Assembly: GCF_030682845.1 (NCBI RefSeq)
Contig: NZ_JAUXNK010000067.1
Span: 1 to 58,013 of the forward strand
Length of the DNA stretch: 58,013 nucleotides
Origin: Methanolobus sp.
GTDB lineage: Archaea; Halobacteriota; Methanosarcinia; Methanosarcinales; Methanosarcinaceae
Direction of reading: 5' to 3'
Shown here piece after piece: positions 1 to 8,386 of the stretch. The notes under the pieces were generated by a model that was not told the origin of the DNA, made no database searches, and saw only the letters and a program-made list of their open reading frames with translations. Made by a program: the position numbers and the translations under genes. Every line of letters starts with the position of its first letter. The first letter of the stretch is position 1.

Positions 1-2
1 TG

Positions 3-650
3 AAGGACAATGAGTTCAAGTTCTACACTGCTATTATACTTATAGCGACAGTTATTTTGACCTTCTCTCTTTGGAAAGATATGGGTCAGTCTGTCGGGAC
101 CGCATTCAGGTATGCTGTATTCCAGGTCGTCTCCATTATCACCACTACAGGCTACGCTTCTGCGGACTTTGATATATGGAGTGACTCTGCGAGGATCGTG
201 CTGCTGGCTGTCATGTTCATAGGCGGATGTGCAGGATCCACAGCAGGCGGGATAAAAGTTGTCAGGGTCCTGCTCTTATTGAAATATGGAAGAAACGTCC
301 TTTTTAAATCCCTGCATCCCAAGGCTATAAAGCCTGTGAAATATAATGGGAAAGCCGTCCCTGAGGATATCATGCATTCCATAGTATCCTTTGTTGTCCT
401 CTACATGATGATATTTGCAATATCTACAGGAATCCTGGCTCTTATGGGAATGGACCTGATAAGCTCCATCACTGCATCCATTACAACATTGGGAAACATC
501 GGTCCCGGGTTCAATGCTGTCGGCCCGATGGCTAACTTTGATGTAGTTCCGGATCTCGGCAAACTCCTGCTGATAGCTAACATGTGGATAGGCAGGCTTG
601 AGGTATTCACAGTAATAGTGATGCTGACGCCTGAGTTCTGGAAAGACTGA
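3..650 (+). CDS. TrkH-family potassium transporter, C-terminal part (5' truncated by window edge)
   Basis: This reading frame is open from the window edge, so the start lies outside. The product is very hydrophobic, with several membrane spans, and carries the pore-loop signature 'STTGYASADFD' and, later, 'TTLGNIGPGFNAVGP', which resemble the repeated selectivity-filter segments (TTGF/G...) of TrkH/KtrB potassium channels. The segment 'GGCAGSTAGGIKVVR' is another hallmark of the family. It ends with 'WIGRLEVFTVIVMLTPEFW', the usual TrkH C-terminus. TrkH forms the membrane pore for potassium uptake and normally works with a cytoplasmic NAD-binding TrkA subunit, which would lie upstream of the window or elsewhere. 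Identification is firm; the length of the missing part is unknown. Confidence 0.93.
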   Translation, partial: KDNEFKFYTAIILIATVILTFSLWKDMGQSVGTAFRYAVFQVVSIITTTGYASADFDIWSDSARIVLLAVMFIGGCAGSTAGGIKVVRVLLLLKYGRNVLFKSLHPKAIKPVKYNGKAVPEDIMHSIVSFVVLYMMIFAISTGILALMGMDLISSITASITTLGNIGPGFNAVGPMANFDVVPDLGKLLLIANMWIGRLEVFTVIVMLTPEFWKD

Positions 651-670
651 ACTTTATATATAATTTTAAT

Positions 671-713
671 CAAAAAATACATAAAAATGTGTGATCGGCA
701 TTAATTGCCGGTC
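671..713 (-). terminator. Intrinsic-type terminator of the geranylgeranyl reductase gene
   Basis: A stem with arms 693-700 and 706-713 (core CGGCA/TGCCG, one G-T pair) overlaps the stop codon of the minus-strand reductase gene. On that strand it is followed by T-rich DNA (671-690). This fits an archaeal U-tract terminator. Confidence 0.5.
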
Positions 714-1926
714 AGCGTTCAAAGTCCAATTCGTATTTGACCACATTCTTGAACAGCACTCTCAGATCCCACAGAAGCTTCTTGTTCGCCTTGAAAAGAG
801 CGTAAAGCAAATCAAGCAGGCTCATGCTCGAGAAATTCACACCTTCCAGTGAGTGAGCAAGAGAGTCAATCTCCTTGTCCGTAAAACCGGTGAAAATGTC
901 CTTAACTATCAGGCTGTTATCGATATCCATGCCTATTTTCTGGCGCCACTTTTTTTCATAAAGTCCAAGTGTTGCTGTTGAGACATCGTTCTTTGAAATG
1001 GCCTCAAATGCAACCTCACCTGCCATCTTGCCGGCTTCCATGGCGTTAATTATACCGCCTCCGGTAATGGGGTCTGACTGCCTCGCTGCGTCTCCCACAA
1101 GCATCAGTCCGTTAGCGATTGTCTTGTCGATACTGCCACTAACTGGTACTCCGCCTACATCTATCTCAAGTACTTTCGCATCAGGGAACTTTTTTGCCAC
1201 AAATTCCTTCAGGTAATCAATTGCATGCTTCTTTCCAGATTTGCTTCCGAGAATGCCGATACCTACGTTGGCGAGACCTTGTCCCTTTGGGAACACCCAG
1301 ATGTATCCGCTGGGCGCTATCTCGTTTCCCAGATAGAAATAGCAGTAGTTCTGGTCGATACCTGTGCCGCTCATCAGGAACTGGGCGCATGTTTCGATAT
1401 CTTTTGGCTTTAGTGAGGTGTCGATGCCTGCCCATCTTCCTACTTTTGACTCAACACCATCTGCACCGATGACCACCTTTGAACGAATCTCCCTCTCTTC
1501 TCCGAGGTGCATCAGTTTGACACCTCTGACAAAATGATCTTCTATGATGAGGCCTGTTGCTCTTGTCTTGACCATTACATCTGCGCCTGCTTTTGCGCTT
1601 TCACAGGCAAGTGCCCGGTCAAAGATCTTGCGCTCCAAAACGTAGCCGACCTCTCCTCCTGCGATTTCCTCTGCCATCTCGATCATGGAGCCGTCAGGTG
1701 AAAAAATACGTGATCCCTTTACGTCGGCACATATCCAGCGGTGGTCAGGTTCAATATGCTTCCGCAGCCACACCTTGCTGACTCCCTCTGCACACCTGAC
1801 AGGGTCTCCAATTTCCTGCCTTTTCTCGATCATCAGTACACTAAGACCTTTCTCAGCTGCAGCTTTAGCAGCACTCGATCCTCCAGGTCCTGCCCCTATC
1901 ACAATGACATCGTACTGGTCTTTCAT
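712..1926 (-). CDS. Digeranylgeranylglycerophospholipid reductase (geranylgeranyl reductase family flavoprotein)
   Basis: A 404-residue FAD-dependent oxidoreductase with the N-terminal dinucleotide-binding motif '[17 protein letters not shown]', a family-typical '[11 protein letters not shown]' segment, and the second FAD motif '[20 protein letters not shown]'. The family saturates the double bonds of the geranylgeranyl chains of archaeal ether lipids. In Methanosarcina acetivorans the homologous enzyme was shown to need an adjacent small ferredoxin as electron donor. The same arrangement occurs here: the upstream ferredoxin gene overlaps this start by 4 bases (ATGA), so the two are translationally coupled. 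Length and motifs are normal for the family. Substrate assignment is by family. Confidence 0.9.
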   Translation of the reverse strand: MKDQYDVIVIGAGPGGSSAAKAAAEKGLSVLMIEKRQEIGDPVRCAEGVSKVWLRKHIEPDHRWICADVKGSRIFSPDGSMIEMAEEIAGGEVGYVLERKIFDRALACESAKAGADVMVKTRATGLIIEDHFVRGVKLMHLGEEREIRSKVVIGADGVESKVGRWAGIDTSLKPKDIETCAQFLMSGTGIDQNYCYFYLGNEIAPSGYIWVFPKGQGLANVGIGILGSKSGKKHAIDYLKEFVAKKFPDAKVLEIDVGGVPVSGSIDKTIANGLMLVGDAARQSDPITGGGIINAMEAGKMAGEVAFEAISKNDVSTATLGLYEKKWRQKIGMDIDNSLIVKDIFTGFTDKEIDSLAHSLEGVNFSSMSLLDLLYALFKANKKLLWDLRVLFKNVVKYELDFER

Positions 1927-2096
1927 CTGGACACCTCAATGGCTCCTACCGGACAGATCTTGGCGCATATCCCGCAACTTGTGCAGCTGTCATCCACCTC
2001 GATCCAAGTTTCGACCAATTCAAGCGCACCGGGGAGGCACACACTTACACATGCACCACAGTATCCGCATTTGAATTTATTCACCTTGATGGTCAT
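1923..2096 (-). CDS. Small 2[4Fe-4S] ferredoxin, partner of geranylgeranyl reductase
   Basis: A 57-residue protein starting [16 protein letters not shown]. It has two Cys clusters, [11 protein letters not shown] followed by LPGA and [11 protein letters not shown] followed by PVGAIEV, with the first cluster starting at Cys10. This is the compact two-cluster ferredoxin fold. The stop codon overlaps the start of the geranylgeranyl reductase gene. In M. acetivorans the equivalent ferredoxin delivers electrons to the reductase for full saturation of archaeal lipids, so the same role is inferred. No other partner is suggested by the neighbourhood. Confidence 0.9.
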   Translation of the reverse strand: MTIKVNKFKCGYCGACVSVCLPGALELVETWIEVDDSCTSCGICAKICPVGAIEVSR

Positions 2097-2221
2097 TTAT
2101 TATCACCTGTGTTAATGTAATGTTTTTCATAATGGGAATTATATATAAGCTCTCTTCCGGCAGAAAACCGGATATGGCATGAGGTTATCCTATATGGTGG
2201 AAGGGTTACAAATACTTTACA

Positions 2222-2854
2222 TCACTGTAGGAGTTCAAGCCTGGCCCTGGATTTGCCGTTCCCTTCAATTCCGAATTTGCTGTCGACATAGACTTTTGAC
2301 AGGCCATGTCCGTGAAGCATGACCTCTACAAGGTCATTAGGTTCATCTATATCGGTGCTCAGCAGGAATGAATCATATATGTGGACAGACTGTTTCATAT
2401 CTTTTGCTATCATGCAGTGTCTAAGAAAGCTGGAATCATAATAGCTGACATAGAATTTACGGGGATTCCTGATAAAGAGAACATTAGTACCTCCTCCTTT
2501 CCCAGGGACGATCACCAGGTCCTTGTCTATTGATGCTATCTCTTTTATGTGCATGGGGGATACCAGTGGAAGATCTGCCATTATGATAAGGACCGGCTCA
2601 CTGATGGTCTCAAGGTATTGGTTGATAGCCTCATTAAGATCGTGTTCACTGAAAAGAATGTTCGCTCCAAGGTCATTCGGGACGCCGTTGCTGGGGGTTG
2701 TGAGTATGTCGATATTACTGACACCTGCCTCCCTCAGGCTACCGACGACATCCCTAAGCATTAATTCCACAAAATGTTCCCGTTCCCTGATGGATAATGC
2801 GGGGGAGAGCCTTGATTTTGCATTTTGCTTTTTGTAGGGGATGAGTGCTTTCAT
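2222..2854 (-). CDS. cofC: 2-phospho-L-lactate guanylyltransferase
   Basis: CofC transfers a GMP moiety onto 2-phospholactate (or a related phospho-acid), giving the activated side chain used to build F420-0. The 210-residue protein starts MKALIPYKKQNAKSRLSP, matching the conserved nucleotide-binding N-terminus of the family (basic K-x3-K-x-R-L), and contains 'IMADLPLVSP' and 'PGKGGGTNVL', typical of CofC. An in-frame ATG two codons upstream sits only one base from the GAGGA ribosome-binding site, so the second ATG at 2854 is chosen. That start overlaps the stop of the preceding cofH-type gene (ATGA), making cofC the last gene of the F420 operon. Confidence 0.9.
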   Translation of the reverse strand: MKALIPYKKQNAKSRLSPALSIREREHFVELMLRDVVGSLREAGVSNIDILTTPSNGVPNDLGANILFSEHDLNEAINQYLETISEPVLIIMADLPLVSPMHIKEIASIDKDLVIVPGKGGGTNVLFIRNPRKFYVSYYDSSFLRHCMIAKDMKQSVHIYDSFLLSTDIDEPNDLVEVMLHGHGLSKVYVDSKFGIEGNGKSRARLELLQ

Positions 2855-3921
2855 CTGCATTCCTCATAGATGGCGTTCCTTCTTTTTGGTATCCTTCCGC
2901 TTTCCCTGATAATCCATTCAAGTTCACTTGCAGGAGTATATTCTCCGTTGCTGCCCCCGGAAGCGGTAGTTATGTGATCTTCCATGAGGGTTCCACCAAG
3001 GTCGTTGGCACCACTGAACAACGCAACCTGTGCAAGCTTTGTGCCCAGTTTCACCCACGGAGCCTGTATATTGTCAATATGGTTGTTGAGGATGATCCTG
3101 GAAATGGCAAACAGTTGAAGGTCTTCAATACCGCCGGTCATGTACTGCCCTCTTTCCATCATACTCTCTCCTATCCTGTTGTTATAAGGCATGAAGGGCA
3201 TGGGTATGAACTCTGTAAATTCTCCGGTCTGCTCCTGTATGCCACGTATCAGGAAAATATGCTCCAGCCTTTCCTTAATGCTCTCTACATGCCCATACAT
3301 TATGGTCGCGTTGGTGCGCAGGCCGATTCCATGTGCCGCCATTATGGTCTCAACCCACTGGCTTGTGCTTAGCTTTTTAGGGCATATTATATTACGCACT
3401 CTGTCCTCGAGAATCTCCGCAGAAGTGCCTGTAAGCGTGCCAAGTCCACTCTCCTTCAAAAGCATCATTGCCTCTTCAACAGGCATCCCTGCCTGACCGG
3501 CAGAATAGAATACTTCCATTGGTGAGAGGCCATGAATGGTCATCCCTGGATACTCTGAGCTGATAGCTTCAAAAATGTCAAGGTAGTAGTCAAGTTTAAT
3601 GTCCGGGTTATATCCTCCCTGCACACAAACTTCAACTGCACAGGCATCATTTGCAAGCTTGACTTCATGGAGTACCTCGTCCCTGGAAAGGATGTGGCCT
3701 TCATTCTGCTGGAATGCACAGAATCCGCAATTCCCGATGCATCGGTTTGTCAGGTAGATGTTCCTGTTAACCACATAGCTGACAGTGTCACCAACTGCAT
3801 CATATCGTATGTCATTCGCAAGGCTGAAGAGATCAAAGGGATTAGCATCCAGCAGTCTCAGGGCATCCTCATACCCGACTTCTCCGCGGCGGGCATCTTC
3901 TATAATGTCATCAGGGAGCAA
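2851..3921 (-). CDS. cofH: CofH-type radical SAM enzyme (second copy), FO synthase subunit 2
   Basis: A 356-residue radical SAM protein, paralogous to the gene immediately upstream. The cluster motif C-IGN-C-GF-C lies at about residues 61-68. 'FTEFIPMPFMPYNN' and 'GANDLGGTLMEDHI' are CofH-family landmarks. CofH joins the hydroxybenzyl part of tyrosine to 5-amino-6-ribitylaminouracil on the way to FO, the F420 chromophore. A longer frame reaches an ATG at 4035, but it would overlap the upstream gene by 106 bases. A TTG at 3921, preceded by TGAGGA that overlaps the upstream stop, gives a protein aligned with the first CofH, so it is preferred. Whether this copy is active, redundant or specialised cannot be told from sequence alone. 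Confidence 0.85.
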   Translation of the reverse strand: MLPDDIIEDARRGEVGYEDALRLLDANPFDLFSLANDIRYDAVGDTVSYVVNRNIYLTNRCIGNCGFCAFQQNEGHILSRDEVLHEVKLANDACAVEVCVQGGYNPDIKLDYYLDIFEAISSEYPGMTIHGLSPMEVFYSAGQAGMPVEEAMMLLKESGLGTLTGTSAEILEDRVRNIICPKKLSTSQWVETIMAAHGIGLRTNATIMYGHVESIKERLEHIFLIRGIQEQTGEFTEFIPMPFMPYNNRIGESMMERGQYMTGGIEDLQLFAISRIILNNHIDNIQAPWVKLGTKLAQVALFSGANDLGGTLMEDHITTASGGSNGEYTPASELEWIIRESGRIPKRRNAIYEECR

Positions 3922-3929
3922 AGTATTCC

Positions 3930-5048
3930 TCAGACGGTCCTTATATTTACTTTCCCCGGGCTCGCTGCATCGAACATCTTGGTGTAGACCGTGTTCCTTT
4001 GCTTTGGCTGCCTTCCTGCTGTCCGGATGAACCATTCAAGCTCCTGGGCTGACATGAATTCTCCGTTGTTTGCTCCTGCAGAACGGGATATCTTCTCTTC
4101 CATGAGCGTTCCGCCAAGGTCATTGGCGCCGCAGAATAAGGCCACCTGGGAGAGCTTCTTGCCTAATTTCACCCAGCTTGACTGGATATTCCTTATATGG
4201 GTGTTAAGTATTATGCGTGCAAGGGCGTACATTTTCAGGTCTTCCATGCCAGGAGTGACATACCTTCCGGACCTTAACATTTCCTCGCCTATCTTATTAT
4301 TGTAAGGCATGAAAGGCAAAGGTACAAATTCGGTGAATCCACCAGTCTGTCGCTGTATATCCCTGATAAGCATCATGTGCTCTATTCTTTCTTCCATGGT
4401 CTCTATATGCCCGTACATCATGGTGGCGGTAGTTGGTATGCCTGTCCTGTGAGCTTTTGTTATTACATCCGCCCACTCCGCAGTATTGAGCTTACCGGGA
4501 CATATTATTTTTCTCACTCTGTCTGAAAGTATCTCTGCTGCTGTTCCGGGCATCGAGTCAAGGCCAGCTTTCTTCAGTTCAAGGAGTGCGTCATCAATTT
4601 CCATGTCGCTCTGTCTTGCGGCATGGTATACCTCCATGGGCGAAAAGGCATGAGTGCTTATGTGAGGGAATCTTTCCTTTACTGACTCAATGATACTAAT
4701 ATAAAATCCAAGGTCTACGTCCGGCAGCAGTCCTCCCTGGATGCACACTTCAGTGGCTCCGAGTCGGTCTGCTTCTTCAACCTTTTTCAGTATCTGTTCA
4801 GTACTGAGGATGTATCCTGAATTATCCTTAAAAGCGCAGAAACCGCAGTTACCAATGCACTTGTTAGTGAAATTAATATTACGGTTCACAATATAGGTTA
4901 CAATATCCCCGACAGTCTCATAGCGTAACCTGTCAGCAAGTTCAAAGAGTTCGAAAGGGTGCGCCTGCAGAAGGGAGAGTGCTTCTTCCTTTGTAGTTCT
5001 TCCCGCAAGAGCATTTTCAATTACATCGTCACTTAAAGTCGGTTTCAT
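3930..5048 (-). CDS. cofH: 5-amino-6-(D-ribitylamino)uracil--L-tyrosine 4-hydroxyphenyl transferase, FO synthase subunit 2
   Basis: A 372-residue radical SAM enzyme that makes the tyrosine-derived adduct later cyclised by CofG to FO. The 4Fe-4S/SAM motif C-IGN-C-GF-C is at residues 64-71. Conserved CofH segments 'HAFSPMEVYHAARQ', 'FTEFVPLPFMPYNN' and 'GANDLGGTLMEEKI' follow. The ATG at 5048 has GGAG six bases upstream. It lies between cofG and a second cofH-like gene, with only 8 bases to the latter, so co-transcription is expected. The C-terminus has a short extra tail (FDAASPGKVNIRTV) that the paralogue lacks. Confidence 0.92.
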   Translation of the reverse strand: MKPTLSDDVIENALAGRTTKEEALSLLQAHPFELFELADRLRYETVGDIVTYIVNRNINFTNKCIGNCGFCAFKDNSGYILSTEQILKKVEEADRLGATEVCIQGGLLPDVDLGFYISIIESVKERFPHISTHAFSPMEVYHAARQSDMEIDDALLELKKAGLDSMPGTAAEILSDRVRKIICPGKLNTAEWADVITKAHRTGIPTTATMMYGHIETMEERIEHMMLIRDIQRQTGGFTEFVPLPFMPYNNKIGEEMLRSGRYVTPGMEDLKMYALARIILNTHIRNIQSSWVKLGKKLSQVALFCGANDLGGTLMEEKISRSAGANNGEFMSAQELEWFIRTAGRQPKQRNTVYTKMFDAASPGKVNIRTV

Positions 5049-5126
5049 GTAGTTCTCCGGTGTGTGCCATGTTCAGGTTAGACACTATTCTTCTGATTTA
5101 TCCCCCTTATACATTGCAGCACCATT

Positions 5127-6113
5127 TCAAACTTTTCGGTATCCTTCTTCATCGGAGAGGGACAAGATAAGGTCTTTTAGCTGGTCGCTGTACCAGCCAT
5201 TCTTTATATATTTAGGATATATCGGAAGCCTTTCCCTTAATGGGATGCCTCTTACCATATGCCTTAACTTTTCAATGCCAGGCCAGTTTGCTTCCGGATT
5301 TATCCAGTCGATGGTTGTAGGAGATATCCCGCCAAGATCGCGTGCTCCGCACTGTATGAGGATGTAAGGGTCAATAAGATTGGGTGCGACCTGTATTGCA
5401 ACATCCTGTGGAAGTATTTCGCTTGCTATCAATACTGTCTGCATCATTTCCTCATCGTTTGGCGAGGGACAGTCTGCCATGGGGGTATCTTTTTTTGGCA
5501 TGAAGTTCTGGATGATCACTTCCTGGATATGCCCGTATTTCTCGTGCAGTTCTGCTATTGATTGCAGGGAGTTTATCCTGTCATCCAGTGTTTCACCGAT
5601 CCCGATAAGCATGCCTGTGGTAAAAGGGATATGAAGCTCTCCTGCATAGCTCATTGTCTTTAGCCTGGCTGCGGGTTTTTTACCCGGACTGTTGGCATGT
5701 GCACTAAGATCCGCAGTGGTTTCAAGCATGAGTCCCATGCTCGCATTTAACGGCCTGAGGGCCTCAAGCTCTGTATAGTTGAGAACTCCTGCGTTGGTAT
5801 GAGGCAGAAGGCCGATGTCAATTGCAGTCCTGCATAGGTCGGATACATACTCAAGAGTAGAAGAAAACCCTGTCCCTGAGAGCAATTCCATATACCCGGG
5901 GACTTCTTCCGCGTATTCACCAAAAGTAAAGAGCACCTCTGTGCATCCTGCCTTTTTTCCTTCTGTCAGCAGGGGAATGATCTCTTCCTTGGTCATCAGC
6001 CTGGATTTCGGGTCATCCGGAGAGCGTCTGAAAGTGCAATAACCGCACTCATTTCTGCAGATATTGGTGACCGGTATGAAGACGTTGCGGCAAAAAGTTA
6101 TAAATTCAGGCAT
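5127..6113 (-). CDS. cofG: 7,8-didemethyl-8-hydroxy-5-deazariboflavin synthase, FO synthase subunit 1
   Basis: A 328-residue radical SAM enzyme. The N-terminus places the cluster cysteines at C19, C23 and C26 (NICRNECGYC). 'TLEYVSDLC', 'EVIIQNFMPKKDTPM' and 'GARDLGGISP' are CofG landmarks. CofG catalyses the radical ring closure that completes the 5-deazaflavin chromophore FO. It is the first gene of the minus-strand operon cofG-cofH-cofH-cofC, and its length matches stand-alone archaeal CofG rather than the fused FbiC of actinobacteria. The stop-to-start gap to the first cofH is 78 bases. Confidence 0.94.
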   Translation of the reverse strand: MPEFITFCRNVFIPVTNICRNECGYCTFRRSPDDPKSRLMTKEEIIPLLTEGKKAGCTEVLFTFGEYAEEVPGYMELLSGTGFSSTLEYVSDLCRTAIDIGLLPHTNAGVLNYTELEALRPLNASMGLMLETTADLSAHANSPGKKPAARLKTMSYAGELHIPFTTGMLIGIGETLDDRINSLQSIAELHEKYGHIQEVIIQNFMPKKDTPMADCPSPNDEEMMQTVLIASEILPQDVAIQVAPNLIDPYILIQCGARDLGGISPTTIDWINPEANWPGIEKLRHMVRGIPLRERLPIYPKYIKNGWYSDQLKDLILSLSDEEGYRKV

Positions 6114-6195
6114 CTTTAATCAATGAATACAATAACATCTACATAAGTTTAATTGAATGGGCTGTATCCATTTAACAGCCACATTCCAAATCAAC

Positions 6196-7482
6196 TTATG
6201 CCTTGCTTAATATCTCCATCATAGTGTTTTTCACGCCCAGGGCCACACCTTCGACCTCTATGCCACCCTTGCCTTTTGCACCATCCCCGACAACAAATAG
6301 ATTGGGCATGGGTGTCAGGTTCTTCAGGTCAGCCCCTGAGGGTGCCCTGTTTACCGGCCATTCGTTCGAGTATGACTGGATAAGAAGCACTTCATACTCC
6401 TTGCCGGCAAAGATGTCCTGCAGATCCTCAAGCCCAAAACTTATCTCCTCTTGCAGGTTTCCAAGGTCTTTCCAATGGACGCATTGATGGGACATTATCA
6501 GGTGCTTTCCGGGCGGTGCAAGACTGGGATCGATATTGGTGACCTCGTTTATTCCATTCACTCTCTTTGCATAGGGTGTGAGCATGACTCCACCGTGGCC
6601 TATAAGGGGTTTTTCAGATGAGAGGCATATCTTGATACCGGCAGATGGTTTCAGTTCATCTGCCATGTGGGCGTAATTCTGAAGTTCCTTGTTGGTATCA
6701 CCACTATTAAGAAGGCTTGCTGTGGCTACATGCCCTATATCACTGATAATAATGTCGGCATTATGCTCTGTGCCATCAACTATCACTCCTGTTGCTTTCC
6801 CGCCGGCTGTGGTTATTGCCGTAGCTTCTGTGGATGTATTTATAACTCCGCCGTGTGCATCTATTACTGCAACAAGGGCATCTGTGATGCCTTTACATCC
6901 TCCGATAGGAACGCCTGAACCTCCATAGCGGTAAAGGTTCTCTATTATCTCAAAAGCTTCTTCGGCTGGCACATCTGCCGACCTGAGGCTCAGAGCCCAT
7001 CCAAAGAAGGCATCAGAAATCCTGTGTGTCCAGTCCTGTTCTATGTGTTCTGTACACCATTGTGCAAATGATATCCCTTTAGGAGGGTTTTTCCGGGTAG
7101 TTATTACATAAAACACAAGCTTAAGGCGATTGATCAGGGAGAAGGGCACTTTAAAGTCCTCGAACAGGAGATCCCTGTGGCCGAATTTGTAGTCAGTATC
7201 TCCTCTTCTGCGAGGTACTCTTATTATAGCAGAAGGTTTTGAACGGACTATCTCCACGTCTGCACCAACTTCTTTCAATAACTTTGCGAGAGGACCGGCC
7301 GGTCCGTGCGGAATCATGTGCAGTGCACCCGTGGTCAGTTGAAATCCATGGTACGGTATGTTTGTGAACCTTCCTCCGACAATGGGGAGACGCTCAAATA
7401 CCTCTACCTCGTATCCTTCTCTTGAGAGCTTCGCTGCACTCAATAGTCCTCCAAGTCCGGCACCGATAACAATTGCCTTCAT
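6196..7482 (-). CDS. Phytoene desaturase/saturase-like FAD oxidoreductase
   Basis: A 428-residue flavoprotein with the FAD-binding motif 'MKAIVIGAGLGGLLSAAKL' followed by 'GYEVEVFERLPIVGGRF', the start typical of phytoene desaturase (CrtI), protoporphyrinogen oxidase and all-trans-retinol saturase relatives. The C-terminus 'NLFVVGDGAKGKGGIEVEGVA' is the second FAD contact of that clan. The reaction is not defined by sequence: an isoprenoid substrate (saturation or desaturation of a polyprenyl chain) is plausible. The start is directly coupled to a ferredoxin gene (one base between stop and ATG, GAGGG ribosome-binding site), which suggests electron supply by that ferredoxin and hence a reductive role. 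Other clan activities cannot be excluded. Confidence 0.75.
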   Translation of the reverse strand: MKAIVIGAGLGGLLSAAKLSREGYEVEVFERLPIVGGRFTNIPYHGFQLTTGALHMIPHGPAGPLAKLLKEVGADVEIVRSKPSAIIRVPRRRGDTDYKFGHRDLLFEDFKVPFSLINRLKLVFYVITTRKNPPKGISFAQWCTEHIEQDWTHRISDAFFGWALSLRSADVPAEEAFEIIENLYRYGGSGVPIGGCKGITDALVAVIDAHGGVINTSTEATAITTAGGKATGVIVDGTEHNADIIISDIGHVATASLLNSGDTNKELQNYAHMADELKPSAGIKICLSSEKPLIGHGGVMLTPYAKRVNGINEVTNIDPSLAPPGKHLIMSHQCVHWKDLGNLQEEISFGLEDLQDIFAGKEYEVLLIQSYSNEWPVNRAPSGADLKNLTPMPNLFVVGDGAKGKGGIEVEGVALGVKNTMMEILSKA

Positions 7483-7483
7483 T

Positions 7484-7639
7484 TTATCCCTCTATTGCCT
7501 TAACAGGACAGTAAGCTGCGCAAACACCGCATTCAACGCATTTTTCACCAATGCTTGCGCTACCCTTCACCAGAATAGCATCAAATTTGCAAAATGCTGC
7601 ACATTGACCGCATCCTACACAGTTCTCGTTCACTTTCAT
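7484..7639 (-). CDS. Small 2[4Fe-4S] ferredoxin next to the desaturase-like flavoprotein
   Basis: A 51-residue ferredoxin beginning MKVNENCVGCGQCAAFC, with a second cluster CVECGVCAAYC followed by PVKAIEG. An upstream in-frame ATG at 7675 would add 12 lysine-rich residues with no family support, so 7639 is chosen. It sits one base upstream of the FAD oxidoreductase and is likely its electron donor. This mirrors the ferredoxin/geranylgeranyl reductase pair at 712-2096. The region from 7640 to 7851 separates it from the divergent AsnC-type regulator. Confidence 0.85.
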   Translation of the reverse strand: MKVNENCVGCGQCAAFCKFDAILVKGSASIGEKCVECGVCAAYCPVKAIEG

Positions 7640-7818
7640 GGTTTTCACCGTTTTTTCTTTTAGTAACAATCTCAACTGTAAAAATGTTATTGTCTATACT
7701 ATTTATGTCCATTTTGCCTGGAATGAGCATTCTTTGTCTTTCGGGTGCAGAAAATGTCAGAATGACGTATTTACTTTTGCATCTCTTAATTTCTTTCCTT
7801 CAAAGCACAAAAACAGAA

Positions 7819-7827
7819 AAATATATT
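7819..7827 (+). promoter_or_regulatory. TATA box of the AsnC/Lrp-type regulator gene
   Basis: The A/T-only motif AAATATATT is centred about 29 bases before the ATG at 7852. A transcript starting at the usual archaeal distance would have almost no leader. No Shine-Dalgarno sequence is visible, consistent with leaderless translation. Confidence 0.45.
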
Positions 7828-7851
7828 ATTAACATTGGATATTTAATCTCT

Positions 7852-8313
7852 ATGGATGAGGTAGACATTGCTATATTGGAACGTCTCTCCGAGAACTGCA
7901 GAATGCACAGCACTGTGATAGCGAATGATCTTGGTGTGGCTACTTCCACTGTGCATAAAAGGATAGATAAGCTTCACAGCTCAGGTATCATCAAGGAATT
8001 CACTATCAGGGTAGACCCTTCTGTAGTCGGGTTCAATATCACCACTTTCATCGGGATAAACATAGAGCCGACAAAAAGGACAAGCGTGATAGAGAGTTTA
8101 AAACTGATCGATGATGTGCTTGAAATATATGAACTGCTTGAGCCATATGATCTGCTTTTGAAAGTGCAGACCTTTGATGTGCATACTCTCAAAGAGAACG
8201 TATTGAACAATATAGCCGGCATAGACGGTATTAAAAAGTCTTACAGCATCCTGACGACCAAGTGTCATAAGGAACGCTCTCTTTCTATCCGAAAAAGAAG
8301 CACACACATGTAG
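7852..8313 (+). CDS. AsnC/Lrp-family transcriptional regulator
   Basis: The 153-residue product has an N-terminal winged helix-turn-helix of AsnC type: 'MDEVDIAILERLSENCRMH' then 'VIANDLGVATSTVHKRIDKL' and 'GIIKEFTIRVDP'. It is followed by an alpha/beta RAM-like effector domain ('VVGFNITTFIGINIEP...'). Such proteins form dimers to octamers and bind palindromic sites, often sensing amino acids or other small metabolites. The frame is open further upstream, but ATG 7852 gives the family-typical N-terminus. A perfect 20-bp palindrome begins one base after its stop, just before the promoter of the next gene, and is a natural candidate target. The C-terminal tail is basic (RSLSIRKRSTHM). Confidence 0.88.
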   Translation: MDEVDIAILERLSENCRMHSTVIANDLGVATSTVHKRIDKLHSSGIIKEFTIRVDPSVVGFNITTFIGINIEPTKRTSVIESLKLIDDVLEIYELLEPYDLLLKVQTFDVHTLKENVLNNIAGIDGIKKSYSILTTKCHKERSLSIRKRSTHM

Positions 8314-8314
8314 A

Positions 8315-8334
8315 TATCATGAATAATCATGATA
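8315..8334. promoter_or_regulatory. Perfect 20-bp palindrome, candidate AsnC-type operator
   Basis: TATCATGA-ATAA-TCATGATA: 8-bp arms with a 4-bp spacer. It lies just after the regulator stop and about 15 bases upstream of the TATA box (8351-8358) of the downstream two-gene unit. Arm length and spacing suit an Lrp/AsnC dimer site. Confidence 0.55.
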
Positions 8335-8344
8335 GTTATCCGAA

Positions 8345-8364
8345 ATGCATTTATATTATTGCAT
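8345..8364 (+). promoter_or_regulatory. TATA box framed by a short inverted repeat
   Basis: The TATA-like stretch TTATATTA (8351-8358) is flanked by ATGCA (8345-8349) and TGCAT (8360-8364). It lies about 30 bases before the ATG at 8387 and is the likely promoter of the DUF22-like gene. Confidence 0.4.
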
Positions 8365-8386
8365 GATACTTCATTTTGGTGATCGA

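Noticed and set aside
3922-4035. Longer ATG start (4035) for the second cofH-type gene
   Set aside because: It would overlap the upstream cofH by 106 bases and add 38 residues absent from the paralogue; TTG 3921 has a proper ribosome-binding site.
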